Origin: Chryseobacterium sp. PMSZPI | GTDB lineage: Bacteria; Bacteroidota; Bacteroidia; Flavobacteriales; Weeksellaceae | DNA: 36,090 bases | Direction: 5' to 3' | NCBI RefSeq assembly: GCF_002835665.1 | Contig: NZ_PIZV01000075.1 | Span: 1-36,090 of the forward strand | Shown here: one piece after another, positions 8,248 through 16,344 of the stretch | Numbering within the stretch: position 1 is the stretch's first letter | How the letters are laid out: every line of letters starts with the position of its first letter | Translations under genes and position numbers: made by a program | The notes under the pieces: model-generated | What the model was told of the DNA's origin: nothing | Databases searched by the model: none | Seen by the model: only the letters and a program-made list of their open reading frames with translations

Positions 8248-8279
8248 ATTAAAAGATTAAAAGATTAAAAGATTAAAAG
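8248..8279. repeat. Four perfect tandem copies of ATTAAAAG
   Basis: Four exact head-to-tail 8-bp units, located 23-54 bases upstream of the trpS -7 element. Such short tandem units can change copy number by slippage. Confidence 0.9.
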
Positions 8280-8414
8280 ATCTTGTTGTTAAATTCAATA
8301 TTTGCTTGGCTGTATCAATAGAGGTGGGTTATGATCCTGAGCGTAGACGAAGGAAGCCCGCCTTGCATAAAAATAACAATTCCATTGGCTTTAGCCTAAA
8401 CCTAAATGTCATTT

Positions 8415-8490
8415 CTCGCAGATTGTGCAAATTTCGCAAATCTTTTTCTCCATAATCATTTGTGAAAACCTATGTAATCCGTGGTTAAAA
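8415..8490. repeat. Dispersed intergenic repeat, copy A
   Basis: Begins CTCGCAGATT and ends with a segment of the form AATCATnTGTGAAAA...GTGGTT. The same order of blocks appears at 14409-14500 with differences, so the two are diverged copies of one non-coding family. It ends just before the stop codon of the sanA-like gene. Confidence 0.65.
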
Positions 8491-8493
8491 AAT

Positions 8494-9138
8494 TTACGGA
8501 ATAATAATCTTTTCCCCGCCAAATTTCGGTTGTATACCAAAGATCAGATCCCAATATACTTTGGCTTTAGCAAGATACTCTCTCAAATTGGTCTTTAACC
8601 CCGCATATTTATTCACATCTGCGGCATTATATCCGAAGGCTTCTATTCCATTTTTTTTCGCTAGGAAAACAGCTCTTTCATTGTGAAACTTCTGAGAGAT
8701 AATAACCAGTTTTGTCTGGTTGAAAATATCCTTAGCTCTTATTACGGAATCCAATGTTCTAAAACCGGCATGGTCCAAAATGATATGATCCTGCGGAATA
8801 CCTTGTTTTATTAGTTCCAGTTGCATATCCTCGGGCTCATTATAATCTTTCGTACTATTATCGCCACTTACGATGATGTATTGTATTTTTCCGCTTTGAT
8901 ACAAATCCGCAGCTGCTTTAATTCTATTGTAGAAATAAGCATTCGGCATTCCATTGTTTAATGTTTTTCCGGTTCCTAATAACAGGGCAGTTTTTGTTTC
9001 CGGGATATCAGCTATATTGTAAGAAACAAATGCTTCACTATCCTTTTTGATACTGTAATTCGCCCATGCGACAAAAATAATTCCTGCCACCAGAAGCAGC
9101 AGGAAAATTTTAAAAATATTTTTAATTAGTTTCTTCAT
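8494..9138 (-). CDS. SanA/YdcF (DUF218) family membrane-anchored protein
   Basis: A 214-residue protein with one N-terminal membrane helix (about residues 8-27, IFKIFLLLLVAGIIFVAWA) and a DUF218 domain. The domain holds ALLLGTGKTLNNGMPNAYFYNRI (about 52-74), the IIVSGDNS strand and SQKFHNERAVFLAKKNGIEAFGYNA. This combination matches SanA/ElyC-type proteins, which affect envelope barrier function and cell-wall intermediate handling in E. coli; the biochemical activity is poorly defined. It is the last gene of the minus-strand run after lspA, 14 bases downstream of it, so co-transcription is likely. Its stop is flanked by repeat copy A. Confidence 0.83.
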   Translation of the reverse strand: MKKLIKNIFKIFLLLLVAGIIFVAWANYSIKKDSEAFVSYNIADIPETKTALLLGTGKTLNNGMPNAYFYNRIKAAADLYQSGKIQYIIVSGDNSTKDYNEPEDMQLELIKQGIPQDHIILDHAGFRTLDSVIRAKDIFNQTKLVIISQKFHNERAVFLAKKNGIEAFGYNAADVNKYAGLKTNLREYLAKAKVYWDLIFGIQPKFGGEKIIIP

Positions 9139-9152
9139 CCGATGTAAATCTT

Positions 9153-9791
9153 TTAAAATTCAAGACCGTTCGGGAACGCTTTTTTTCTGAAGATTAATAA
9201 TAATGCGGCCCCTACAGTAATTGCAGAATCGGCAACATTGAAAATATATTTAAAAAATTCAATATGTTTTCCTCCGATTAAAGGCCAATTGTCGGGAACA
9301 TACCAATCTACCAGAGGAAAGTGAAGCATGTCTACAACACATCCTTTCATAAAAGTAGAATAACCATGACCGAATGAAGTGATTTTGGAGATCCCGCCAT
9401 ATCCAATCCATCGGTCAATACTCGGGTCGTAAACCGTTCCGCTGTCAAAGATCATTCCGTAGAACATCCCATCAATAAGGTTTCCGATTGCACCTGCAAA
9501 GATAATGGACATAGGGATCAAAAGATAATTGGAAGCTCCTTCTTTTAGCCATTTTTTAAACATGTAAACCATTCCTCCGATTAAGAAAATTCTTAAAATA
9601 ACGAGAAAATACTTTCCGATGATTCCTCCGAAATGAAACCCGTAAGCCATTCCGGGATTTTCTACAAACGTTAATTTAAAGCCTGGAAAAACAGAAATGC
9701 TGTCATCCAGATTGAAATGAGTTTTGATATAAATTTTTGAAGCCTGGTCGATTAACAACACCAAAAATGTGATAGCTAAAATCTTTTTCAT
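9153..9791 (-). CDS. lspA: Lipoprotein signal peptidase (SPase II)
   Basis: A 212-residue inner-membrane aspartyl protease that removes signal peptides from diacylglyceryl prolipoproteins. The catalytic aspartates are D154 (CVVDMLHF) and D188 (FNVADSAITVG), and the conserved FVENPGMAYG (43-51) and GNLIDG (103-108) blocks are present. Four hydrophobic segments are visible. It is longer than E. coli LspA because of an insert between GNLIDG and VVDML (about 109-150), which is usual in Bacteroidota. Its ATG overlaps the stop of the upstream small gene by one base (TAATG), implying translational coupling. A C45-type lipoprotein in this window would be one substrate. Confidence 0.96.
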   Translation of the reverse strand: MKKILAITFLVLLIDQASKIYIKTHFNLDDSISVFPGFKLTFVENPGMAYGFHFGGIIGKYFLVILRIFLIGGMVYMFKKWLKEGASNYLLIPMSIIFAGAIGNLIDGMFYGMIFDSGTVYDPSIDRWIGYGGISKITSFGHGYSTFMKGCVVDMLHFPLVDWYVPDNWPLIGGKHIEFFKYIFNVADSAITVGAALLLIFRKKAFPNGLEF

Positions 9792-9985
9792 TATTGTCCT
9801 TTAGGTTTTGATGGTCTGCCGGCAGGTTTTACATTTTTATTGTCACTTGCTTTCTTGATCACTTTCTGTCCATTGAATGAACTTTTAACGTGAGCCTTCT
9901 CAAACTTTATGTTCATTTCTTTCAAAACGCTTTTTAGCGCACTAAGCTCCATAGAATTTTTAGGATGTACTATGATAGATTCCAT
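9791..9985 (-). CDS. Small DUF2683-like protein
   Basis: A 64-residue protein. Its N-terminal part (MESIIVHPKNSMELSALKSVLKEMNIKFE) resembles the DUF2683/antitoxin-like small proteins common in Bacteroidota. The C-terminus is Lys/Pro rich and probably disordered (KPAGRPSKPKGQ). No toxin gene is beside it. It is translationally coupled to lspA through a TAATG overlap and sits 16 bases after the preceding 81-residue gene. Function unknown; the family label is from the look of the N-terminus. Confidence 0.68.
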   Translation of the reverse strand: MESIIVHPKNSMELSALKSVLKEMNIKFEKAHVKSSFNGQKVIKKASDNKNVKPAGRPSKPKGQ

Positions 9986-10001
9986 TTCTTATATTTAAAT
10001 T

Positions 10002-10247
10002 TTACATTTTGGACAATTCATCAAGCCTTTTTCTGTCTTTTGCAGAAAGGTCATTGATTCCGTTTTTGCCCATTTTACTCAAAAGCCTGTCGATTTCTTT
10101 CTCCCTGTCGCGTTTATCGGAATTGAACTTATCATCAATCGTATAATTTCTTTGTTTGTCCGGAAAGAATCTGTTTTTGATCCATTCTCTGTTGAAAAAC
10201 AATAAAACTATAGCAACAATAATCCCTAAAATCAATAACTCGTTCAT
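10002..10247 (-). CDS. Small single-span membrane protein with DUF6576-like tail
   Basis: An 81-residue protein with an N-terminal membrane helix (LLILGIIVAIVLLFF, about residues 4-18), a basic linker, and a charged C-terminal helix pair (IDRLLSKMGKNGINDLSAKDRKRLDELS). That tail resembles the DUF6576 motif found at the end of Bacteroidota rhomboid proteins, here without the rhomboid. It lies in the ileS-lspA minus-strand run. Function unknown. Confidence 0.68.
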   Translation of the reverse strand: MNELLILGIIVAIVLLFFNREWIKNRFFPDKQRNYTIDDKFNSDKRDREKEIDRLLSKMGKNGINDLSAKDRKRLDELSKM

Positions 10248-10324
10248 GGGTATACATTAAAAATTAGGTTTATAAAGTATCCGTGAATACGATATAAACC
10301 CAATATTATTTACAAACCTTTCGG

Positions 10325-10705
10325 TTATTTTTGCATGTTTTTCGCTTCGATGCTCAACGTAGCATGAGGAACGGCTAGAAGTCTTTCCTTAGGAATTAAT
10401 TTTCCTGTTACTCTACAAACACCGTACGTTTTATTTTCGATTCTGATTAACGCATTCTTAAGATCACGCACGAATTTTTCCTGTCTTCCTGCCAAAATAG
10501 AATTCTGCTCTTTACTTAATGTCTCAGCTCCTTCTTCAAATGCTTTGAAGGTAGGTGAAGTATCATCTGTTCCGTTATTCTGGTCATTGATGAAACTTTC
10601 TCTGATCAGTTGCAAATCTTTTTCTGCTTTTTCTATTTTTTCTTTAATGATCGCTTTAAATTCCTGTAAATCAGCATCGCTGTATCTAACTCTTTCGTCT
10701 GACAT
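10325..10705 (-). CDS. TraR/DksA-family protein with degenerate zinc finger
   Basis: A 126-residue protein with a long coiled-coil (about residues 10-95, FKAIIKEKIEKAEKDLQLI... EGAETLSKEQNSILAGRQEKFVRDLKNALIRI) and a C-terminal zinc-finger-like fold (YGVCRVTGKLIPKERLLAVPHAT). Only one cysteine remains of the usual four, so zinc binding by the classic C4 site is unlikely. This is a recognised form in Bacteroidota. DksA-type proteins act in the RNA polymerase secondary channel, and that role is likely but not proved here. The frame opens at 10753; the ATG at 10705 (MSDERVRYSD) gives the family start. It follows ileS by 58 bases. Confidence 0.85.
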   Translation of the reverse strand: MSDERVRYSDADLQEFKAIIKEKIEKAEKDLQLIRESFINDQNNGTDDTSPTFKAFEEGAETLSKEQNSILAGRQEKFVRDLKNALIRIENKTYGVCRVTGKLIPKERLLAVPHATLSIEAKNMQK

Positions 10706-10763
10706 ATTCTTTCTCTTTTTTAATAAAATTATGAAATGGAATTTGAAATACAATAACTACATG

Positions 10764-13700
10764 TTAATTTTTTTCGATATTTATCTTAAAATTAACCTCA
10801 TCTATTTCGATTTCGTTAAAATTTGAAAGTGAAGATACAATTTCTATTTTATTTGACAAGACCTCAGAAGAAATATATTCCTCATTTTTCTTAATATCCT
10901 CCATAAACGGTGAATTTTCTTCAATGGAGATATTAATTCTGTCTGTCAATTCAAAGTCTTTGTCTTTTCGCAGGTTTTGAATTCTGTTGATGAATTCTCT
11001 TGCGATACCTTCAGATTTTAATTCATCTGTTAACGTCAAATCTAATGCCACAGTTGTTTTTCCGTCAGAAGTTACCGTCCATCCAGGAATATCTTTTGTT
11101 GAGATTTCTACATCGTCAAGCGTAATCTCATACCCCTGAATATCAAGTTTCCCTTCTTTTTCAAGACCGGCAATTTGTTCTGTGGTAAGATTGCTAATCT
11201 CGGCACCTACCACCTTCATGTCTTTTCCTAATTTAGGTCCTAGTGCTTTGAAGTTTGGCTTTATCTGTTTTACAATTAAGTGAGATGCTTCCTCAGCATT
11301 GATTAATTGTAATTCTTTCACGTTGACTTCCTGTTTGATCAGATCTGCTACAGCAAGAATCTGTTCTTCCGTTTTTGAATCCAATACAGGAATCAATACT
11401 TTTTGTAATGGCTGACGTACTTTTACGTTTTCTTTCTTTCTTAAAGAGAAAACCATACTTGTAATGTTCTGAGCTAAGTGCGTTTTTTCAACCAGATCCT
11501 GATCGATTAAGTTTTCATCAGCTACCGGGAAGTCCGTTAAGTGTACAGATTCACAGTTTTCTTTTCCGGTTACTTTATTTAAATCCTGATACAATTGATC
11601 CATAAAGAATGGAGCAATAGGAGCAGATAGCTTAGCTACTACTTCAAGACAAGTATATAAAGTCTGGTAAGCGGAGATCTTATCATCAGAGTAATCTCCT
11701 TTCCAGAAACGTCTTCTACACAATCTTACATACCAGTTACTCAAGTTATCATTCACAAATGTACTGATGGCTCTGGCTACTCTTGTAGGTTCGTAATCTT
11801 CGTAGAATGCCTTTACTTCCTTAATCAATAAATTCAATTCAGAAAGGATCCATCTGTCGATTTCCGGACGGTTTTCCACTTCTTTCTCTGAATAGTTGAA
11901 CCCGTCAACATTCGCATACAATGCAAAGAATGAATAGGTGTTGTAAAGTGTCCCAAAGAACTTTCTTCTCACTTCATCAATTCCTTCAATATCAAACTTC
12001 AGGTTTTCCCAAGGATTGGCATTGGAGATCATATACCAACGGGTAGCATCCGGTCCGTATACAGAAAGCGTTTCGAAAGGATCTACTGCGTTTCCTAAAC
12101 GTTTTGACATCTTCTGCCCGTTTTTATCCAAAACAAGACCATTACTCATTACATTTTTATAAGCAACAGAATCAAAGACCGTTGTTCCGATAGCATGTAG
12201 TGTATAGAACCATCCACGAGTCTGGTCAACACCTTCTGCGATGAAGTCAGCCGGGAATGCTTTATTGTTGTCGATTAATTCTTTATTTTCAAAAGGATAG
12301 TGCAATTGTGCATATGGCATTGAACCGGAATCGAACCAAACGTCGATCAAGTCGCTCTCACGCTTCATTGCTTTTCCTGAATCAGAAACCAAAACTACTT
12401 TGTCTACTACATTTTTGTGAAGATCAACCAATTCATAGTTGGACTCAGACATATTCCCGATGACAAAACCTTTGAAAGGGTTTTCCGTCATCAATCCTGC
12501 AGCGATAGACTTTTCAATTTCATTATAAAGCTCTTCTACGGAACCCATGATCTTTTCTTCTTTCAGGTCATCGGTTCTCCAGATTGGCAATGGAATTCCC
12601 CAATATCTCGAACGGGATAAGTTCCAGTCGTTCACATTCTCCAGCCAGTTGGCAAAACGTCCTTCTCCGGTAGCTTTTGGCTTCCAGTTGATCTCTTTGT
12701 TTAGGTTAACCAATCTGTCTTTTACAGCGGTCATTTTTACAAACCAAGAATCCAACGGATAGTATAATACCGGTTTGTCTGTTCTCCAGCAGTGTGGATA
12801 AGAGTGGACGTACTTTTCTACTTTGAAGGCTTTGTTTTCAGTTTTTAATAAGATGGCAAGTTCTACATCCCAAGACTTTTCAGGAGCAGTCCCTTCATCA
12901 TAATATTCGTTCTTGATATACTTTTCTGAGAATACTTCAGGAACATTTTCTCCTTTGATGAATCTTCCTTGTAAATCTACCAGTGGAACAAGATTGTCAT
13001 TTTCATCTTTTACCAACATTGGCGGGATCTCAGGCTGAGCCATTTTAGCCACTCTTGCATCATCAGCACCAAAAGTAGGTGCTGTATGTACGATACCTGT
13101 ACCGTCCTCAGTAGTTACAAAATCTCCAAGGATTACTCTGAAAGCGTTTTCAGGATTATCATTTGGCGTAAACCAAGGAACTAATTGCTCATATTTTGTG
13201 TCAACAAGCTTTTCACCTGTGAACTCTTTTAATATTTTGAACGGAATTACTTTAGTTTCCGGAGTATAGTTGGCAAAATCTTCATCAGTACCTTCTGTAT
13301 ATTTTTTACCGAAAACTTTAGGTAAAAGAACGCTGGATAAAATAACTGTTACCGGCTCGAATGTATATTGATTGAATGTTTTAACTACAACATATTCAAT
13401 ATCTCTACCTACTGTAAGGGCAGTGTTGGATGGCAACGTCCATGGAGTCGTCGTCCAAGCCAGGATATGTACATCTCCGTCAACATCGTTGAATAGGGCA
13501 GATGAATCTTTTTTAACTTTAAACTGAGCCACAACTGTAGTGTCAGAAACATCACGATACGTTCCGGGCTGATTCAATTCATGTGAAGAAAGTCCTGTTC
13601 CTGCTTTTGGAGAGTAAGGCTGGATCGTATATCCTTTATACAACAAGCTTTTGTCATATAATTGCTTTAACAACCACCAAACGGTTTCCATATATTTTGA

Positions 13701-14159
13701 CTTATACGTGATATACGGATCATTAAGATCTACCCAATATCCGATTTTTTCAGTAAGGTTATTCCAAACATCAGTATAACGCATTACAGCTTCACGACAA
13801 GCTTTGTTGTAATCTTCAATCGATATTTTTTTACCGATATCTTCTTTTGTAATTCCTAATTCTTTTTCTACACCCAGTTCCACAGGAAGGCCATGGGTAT
13901 CCCAACCCGCCTTACGGAAAACCTGCTTTCCGTTCTGCGTCTGGTAACGGCAGAAAATATCTTTCAATGCTCTTGCCATTACGTGGTGAATTCCAGGCAT
14001 TCCATTTGCTGAAGGCGGACCTTCGTAAAATACAAACTCAGGATTACCCTCGCGAATCTCAACACTCTTGCTGAAAGTTTTATTCAGTTTCCAAAATTCC
14101 GCTACATTCTCGGCTATGTCAATAAGGTTGAGGTTTTTATATTCTTTAAATTGGCTCAT
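10764..14159 (-). CDS. ileS: Isoleucyl-tRNA synthetase
   Basis: An 1131-residue class I synthetase. The HIGH-type motif GIHH is at residues 56-59 (PSANGMPGIHHVMARALKD) and KMSKR is at 683-687 (KNGQKMSKRLGN). The long CP1 editing insertion between them is intact (TTTPWTLPSNTALTV, GTGIVHTAPTFGADD). The C-terminal anticodon-binding half includes NWYVRLCRRRFW. The size and divergent C-terminus fit the longer IleRS type found in Bacteroidota and eukaryotes rather than the shorter E. coli type. This type is often less sensitive to mupirocin, though that cannot be judged from sequence alone. It is the first gene of the minus-strand run that ends at sanA-like. Confidence 0.98.
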   Translation of the reverse strand: MSQFKEYKNLNLIDIAENVAEFWKLNKTFSKSVEIREGNPEFVFYEGPPSANGMPGIHHVMARALKDIFCRYQTQNGKQVFRKAGWDTHGLPVELGVEKELGITKEDIGKKISIEDYNKACREAVMRYTDVWNNLTEKIGYWVDLNDPYITYKSKYMETVWWLLKQLYDKSLLYKGYTIQPYSPKAGTGLSSHELNQPGTYRDVSDTTVVAQFKVKKDSSALFNDVDGDVHILAWTTTPWTLPSNTALTVGRDIEYVVVKTFNQYTFEPVTVILSSVLLPKVFGKKYTEGTDEDFANYTPETKVIPFKILKEFTGEKLVDTKYEQLVPWFTPNDNPENAFRVILGDFVTTEDGTGIVHTAPTFGADDARVAKMAQPEIPPMLVKDENDNLVPLVDLQGRFIKGENVPEVFSEKYIKNEYYDEGTAPEKSWDVELAILLKTENKAFKVEKYVHSYPHCWRTDKPVLYYPLDSWFVKMTAVKDRLVNLNKEINWKPKATGEGRFANWLENVNDWNLSRSRYWGIPLPIWRTDDLKEEKIMGSVEELYNEIEKSIAAGLMTENPFKGFVIGNMSESNYELVDLHKNVVDKVVLVSDSGKAMKRESDLIDVWFDSGSMPYAQLHYPFENKELIDNNKAFPADFIAEGVDQTRGWFYTLHAIGTTVFDSVAYKNVMSNGLVLDKNGQKMSKRLGNAVDPFETLSVYGPDATRWYMISNANPWENLKFDIEGIDEVRRKFFGTLYNTYSFFALYANVDGFNYSEKEVENRPEIDRWILSELNLLIKEVKAFYEDYEPTRVARAISTFVNDNLSNWYVRLCRRRFWKGDYSDDKISAYQTLYTCLEVVAKLSAPIAPFFMDQLYQDLNKVTGKENCESVHLTDFPVADENLIDQDLVEKTHLAQNITSMVFSLRKKENVKVRQPLQKVLIPVLDSKTEEQILAVADLIKQEVNVKELQLINAEEASHLIVKQIKPNFKALGPKLGKDMKVVGAEISNLTTEQIAGLEKEGKLDIQGYEITLDDVEISTKDIPGWTVTSDGKTTVALDLTLTDELKSEGIAREFINRIQNLRKDKDFELTDRINISIEENSPFMEDIKKNEEYISSEVLSNKIEIVSSLSNFNEIEIDEVNFKINIEKN

Positions 14160-14196
14160 TGTAAATATCTCAATATTCGTTGATTAATTAAGTTTG

Positions 14197-14204
14197 CAAA
14201 TTTA
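14197..14204 (-). promoter_or_regulatory. ileS promoter -7 element
   Basis: Perfect TAAATTTG on the minus strand, 38-45 bases before the ileS ATG. No TTG at the expected -33 distance. Confidence 0.45.
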
Positions 14205-14408
14205 GTGATTTTTGTCGGTTTATAATATATGTTTTATTTTGATATCATCTATTAAAAAGTTCAATTTCAGAAATATAAATGATAAAAGCGGATAAGGGTG
14301 CATCTGATTTCATTGTTAATTGAATTTTTTTGAGATATTTGAAGGAACTTTCCGCCTGATTCTAAGGTAATATATTGCATGAAATTCTACCAGAAAAAGA
14401 AATATACT

Positions 14409-14500
14409 CTCGCAGATATTCCAGATTACGCAGATTTTAAAACGATAATAATTTTTATTCCCAATCATCTGTGAAAATCTGTGCCATCTGTGGTTTAAAA
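14409..14500. repeat. Dispersed intergenic repeat, copy B
   Basis: CTCGCAGATATTCCAGATTACGCAG at its left and AATCATCTGTGAAAATCTGTG...TGTGGTTT at its right match the block order of copy A at 8415-8490, with a longer central part. Non-coding. Confidence 0.65.
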
Positions 14501-14586
14501 AAGTATCCAAAGTTACACAAGATTAAAATAGCACGATCATTGCTTGAAATTTCATATATTTAAATAGACCTAAACTAAAATGATGT

Positions 14587-16272
14587 ATGAAAATCTTTTG
14601 TAAACTGATGTTTATTGTTTGTTTTATCAATACCATCAACACGCAAGCTCAAAATTATCCCCAAAACTATTTCCGAAACCCATTGAACATTCCTATGCAG
14701 CTGGCAGCCAATTTTGGAGCGGTTCGCTCCAATCATTTTCATATGGGATTGGATCTTCGTACCAATAGTCAGGAAAACTTATCTGTTTTGGCAGCAGCAG
14801 AAGGGTATGTAAGCAGAATAAAAGTAGAGCGATACGGTTTTGGAAATGCAATATATATTACTCACCCAAATGGATATACAACTGTTTATGCTCATTTAAA
14901 TAAATATTTTGATAAACTTGATGCGTATGTGAAGGAGCAACAATATAAAGACGAAAAATGGGAGCAGGATATCACTTTTCAGCCGGGACAATTTCCTGTG
15001 ACAAAAGGACAATTGATTGCTTTGAGTGGAAATACCGGTGGATCAGCAGGCCCACATTTACATTTTGAAATACGAGATACCAAAACCGAAGAATGTCTCA
15101 ATCCGTTGCTTTTTGGCTTTGCAATCCCAGATTCTGTAGCTCCGATTATTAGTGGATTGTATTGGTATGACAGAAGATTCAGTACGTATGAGCCGGGAGC
15201 TAATGCAATTGCAGTGAAAAAAGCTGGAAATACTTATACAGCAGATATTGTCAGAGTAAATTCACCAACGATAAGCTTTGCAATAAAAGCTGTGGATAAA
15301 GCGAATCAAGGATTTAACCTTGGAGTTTATCAGGCGGAATTATTGATGGATGGTAAATTGATTTATGGTTTTTCCATTGATAAAATAAGTTATGATGATA
15401 CCCGCTATGAGAATGGATGTATTGATTATACCAAATTCTCCAGAGATAAGATGAGTATTCAGCATCTATCTGTTTTGCCGGGAATGAAATTGCCAAATTA
15501 TAGTCTTCCCAATTTATCAGGAATTATCAACCTTCAGGATAATGAAGCTCATACTATTGAAATCGTTTTAAAAGATGTTAAAGGTAATACAAGCCGATTA
15601 GCAACAAAAGTTCAGCTTGGTACATCAGTGAATAAAATTAACCCGACAGGAAATATTGTGCAGCCCAATGAAGCTAAAACAATCACTACACAGAATGCTG
15701 AAATTAATTTCAGTAAAAATGCGGTATACGATGCAGTTAATTTTAATGCTAATGAAAAACAGGATACAGATCCTGGCGTGATTTCCAATATTATTAATCT
15801 TCACAATCCCTATGTTCCTGTCCATGATAATTATACAGTGAAAATAAGACCGAACAGAAAACTAGACCAAGACGAAAAAAACAAAGCTGTCCTTTTGTTT
15901 GATTATGGGAGTGATGCAGATGCCGTAAAAGGAAAGTGGAATGGCGATCGGGTAGAAGGACAGTTTAACAGGCTGGGAACAGTGAAACTGATCTTAGATA
16001 ATAGTTTACCATTTGTTTCCCCGGATTGGAAAGAAGGAGCAGTTGTTAACAACAGTACCTTACGATTGAAAGGAACTACAAAAGTGGGAGATATTGTTTC
16101 GTTCCGTGCGGAACTGGACGGAAAATGGCTTCGTTTTGCAAGAGTGAAGAATGATTTTGTTTATGCTTTTGATGAGAAATGCCCGAAAGGCTCAGGCTCA
16201 CATACATTGAAAGTTACTACAGCCAATACGGCTGGGAATGTCAATATCCAGACTTTTACATTTCAGAGATAG
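14587..16272 (+). CDS. Secreted M23-family metallopeptidase
   Basis: A 561-residue exported protein with signal peptide MKIFCKLMFIVCFINTINTQAQ. The peptidase M23 (LytM/lysostaphin-like) domain spans about residues 30-170. Zinc ligands H52 and D56 (HMGLD) and H159 (PHLHFEI) are present, as are the catalytic histidines H103 (YAHL) and H157. It should therefore be an active endopeptidase, most likely on peptidoglycan cross-bridges, in the periplasm. Residues 180-561 form a long C-terminal region of beta-rich, Ig-like character that I cannot assign to a named domain; it may position the enzyme. It is divergent from ileS and separated from the next gene by only 72 bases, but that gene has its own promoter element. 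Confidence 0.9.
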   Translation: MKIFCKLMFIVCFINTINTQAQNYPQNYFRNPLNIPMQLAANFGAVRSNHFHMGLDLRTNSQENLSVLAAAEGYVSRIKVERYGFGNAIYITHPNGYTTVYAHLNKYFDKLDAYVKEQQYKDEKWEQDITFQPGQFPVTKGQLIALSGNTGGSAGPHLHFEIRDTKTEECLNPLLFGFAIPDSVAPIISGLYWYDRRFSTYEPGANAIAVKKAGNTYTADIVRVNSPTISFAIKAVDKANQGFNLGVYQAELLMDGKLIYGFSIDKISYDDTRYENGCIDYTKFSRDKMSIQHLSVLPGMKLPNYSLPNLSGIINLQDNEAHTIEIVLKDVKGNTSRLATKVQLGTSVNKINPTGNIVQPNEAKTITTQNAEINFSKNAVYDAVNFNANEKQDTDPGVISNIINLHNPYVPVHDNYTVKIRPNRKLDQDEKNKAVLLFDYGSDADAVKGKWNGDRVEGQFNRLGTVKLILDNSLPFVSPDWKEGAVVNNSTLRLKGTTKVGDIVSFRAELDGKWLRFARVKNDFVYAFDEKCPKGSGSHTLKVTTANTAGNVNIQTFTFQR

Positions 16273-16320
16273 ACTCATCTTTTAAATGTTTTAATCCTTC
16301 AATCTTTTAATTTAATTAAA

Positions 16321-16328
16321 TACATTTG
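16321..16328 (+). promoter_or_regulatory. Promoter -7 element for the adenylate-forming ligase
   Basis: Perfect TACATTTG, ending 17 bases before the proposed TTG start at 16345, so the 5' leader would be only about ten bases. No TTG -33 is seen. Confidence 0.4.
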
Positions 16329-16344
16329 CTCAAAATTAAAATCA

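Larger units (their letters stand above)
8184..8493. other. Intergenic gap between trpS and the sanA-like gene
   Basis: About 310 bases with no credible gene. It holds the trpS -7 element, an 8-bp tandem repeat (8248-8279), a GATCCTGAGCGTAGACGAAGG segment around 8331-8352 that looks like a dispersed intergenic sequence, and a non-coding repeat (8415-8490) that abuts the downstream stop codon. Confidence 0.6.
14160..14586. other. Intergenic gap between ileS and the M23 peptidase gene
   Basis: About 430 bases between divergent genes with no credible coding frame. It contains the ileS -7 element near its left end and repeat copy B (14409-14500). The short open frame across 14316-14510 on the minus strand lies over the repeat and looks spurious. 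Confidence 0.6.

Noticed and set aside
8248..8279. Possible CRISPR array
   Set aside because: The units are 8 bp, contiguous and without spacers, and no cas genes are present.
9791..9985. Antitoxin of a toxin-antitoxin pair
   Set aside because: No toxin-like gene is adjacent; it is coupled to lspA instead.
14316..14510. Minus-strand 64-residue frame
   Set aside because: It overlies repeat copy B, has no ribosome-binding site or family features, and its sequence looks like translated repeat.
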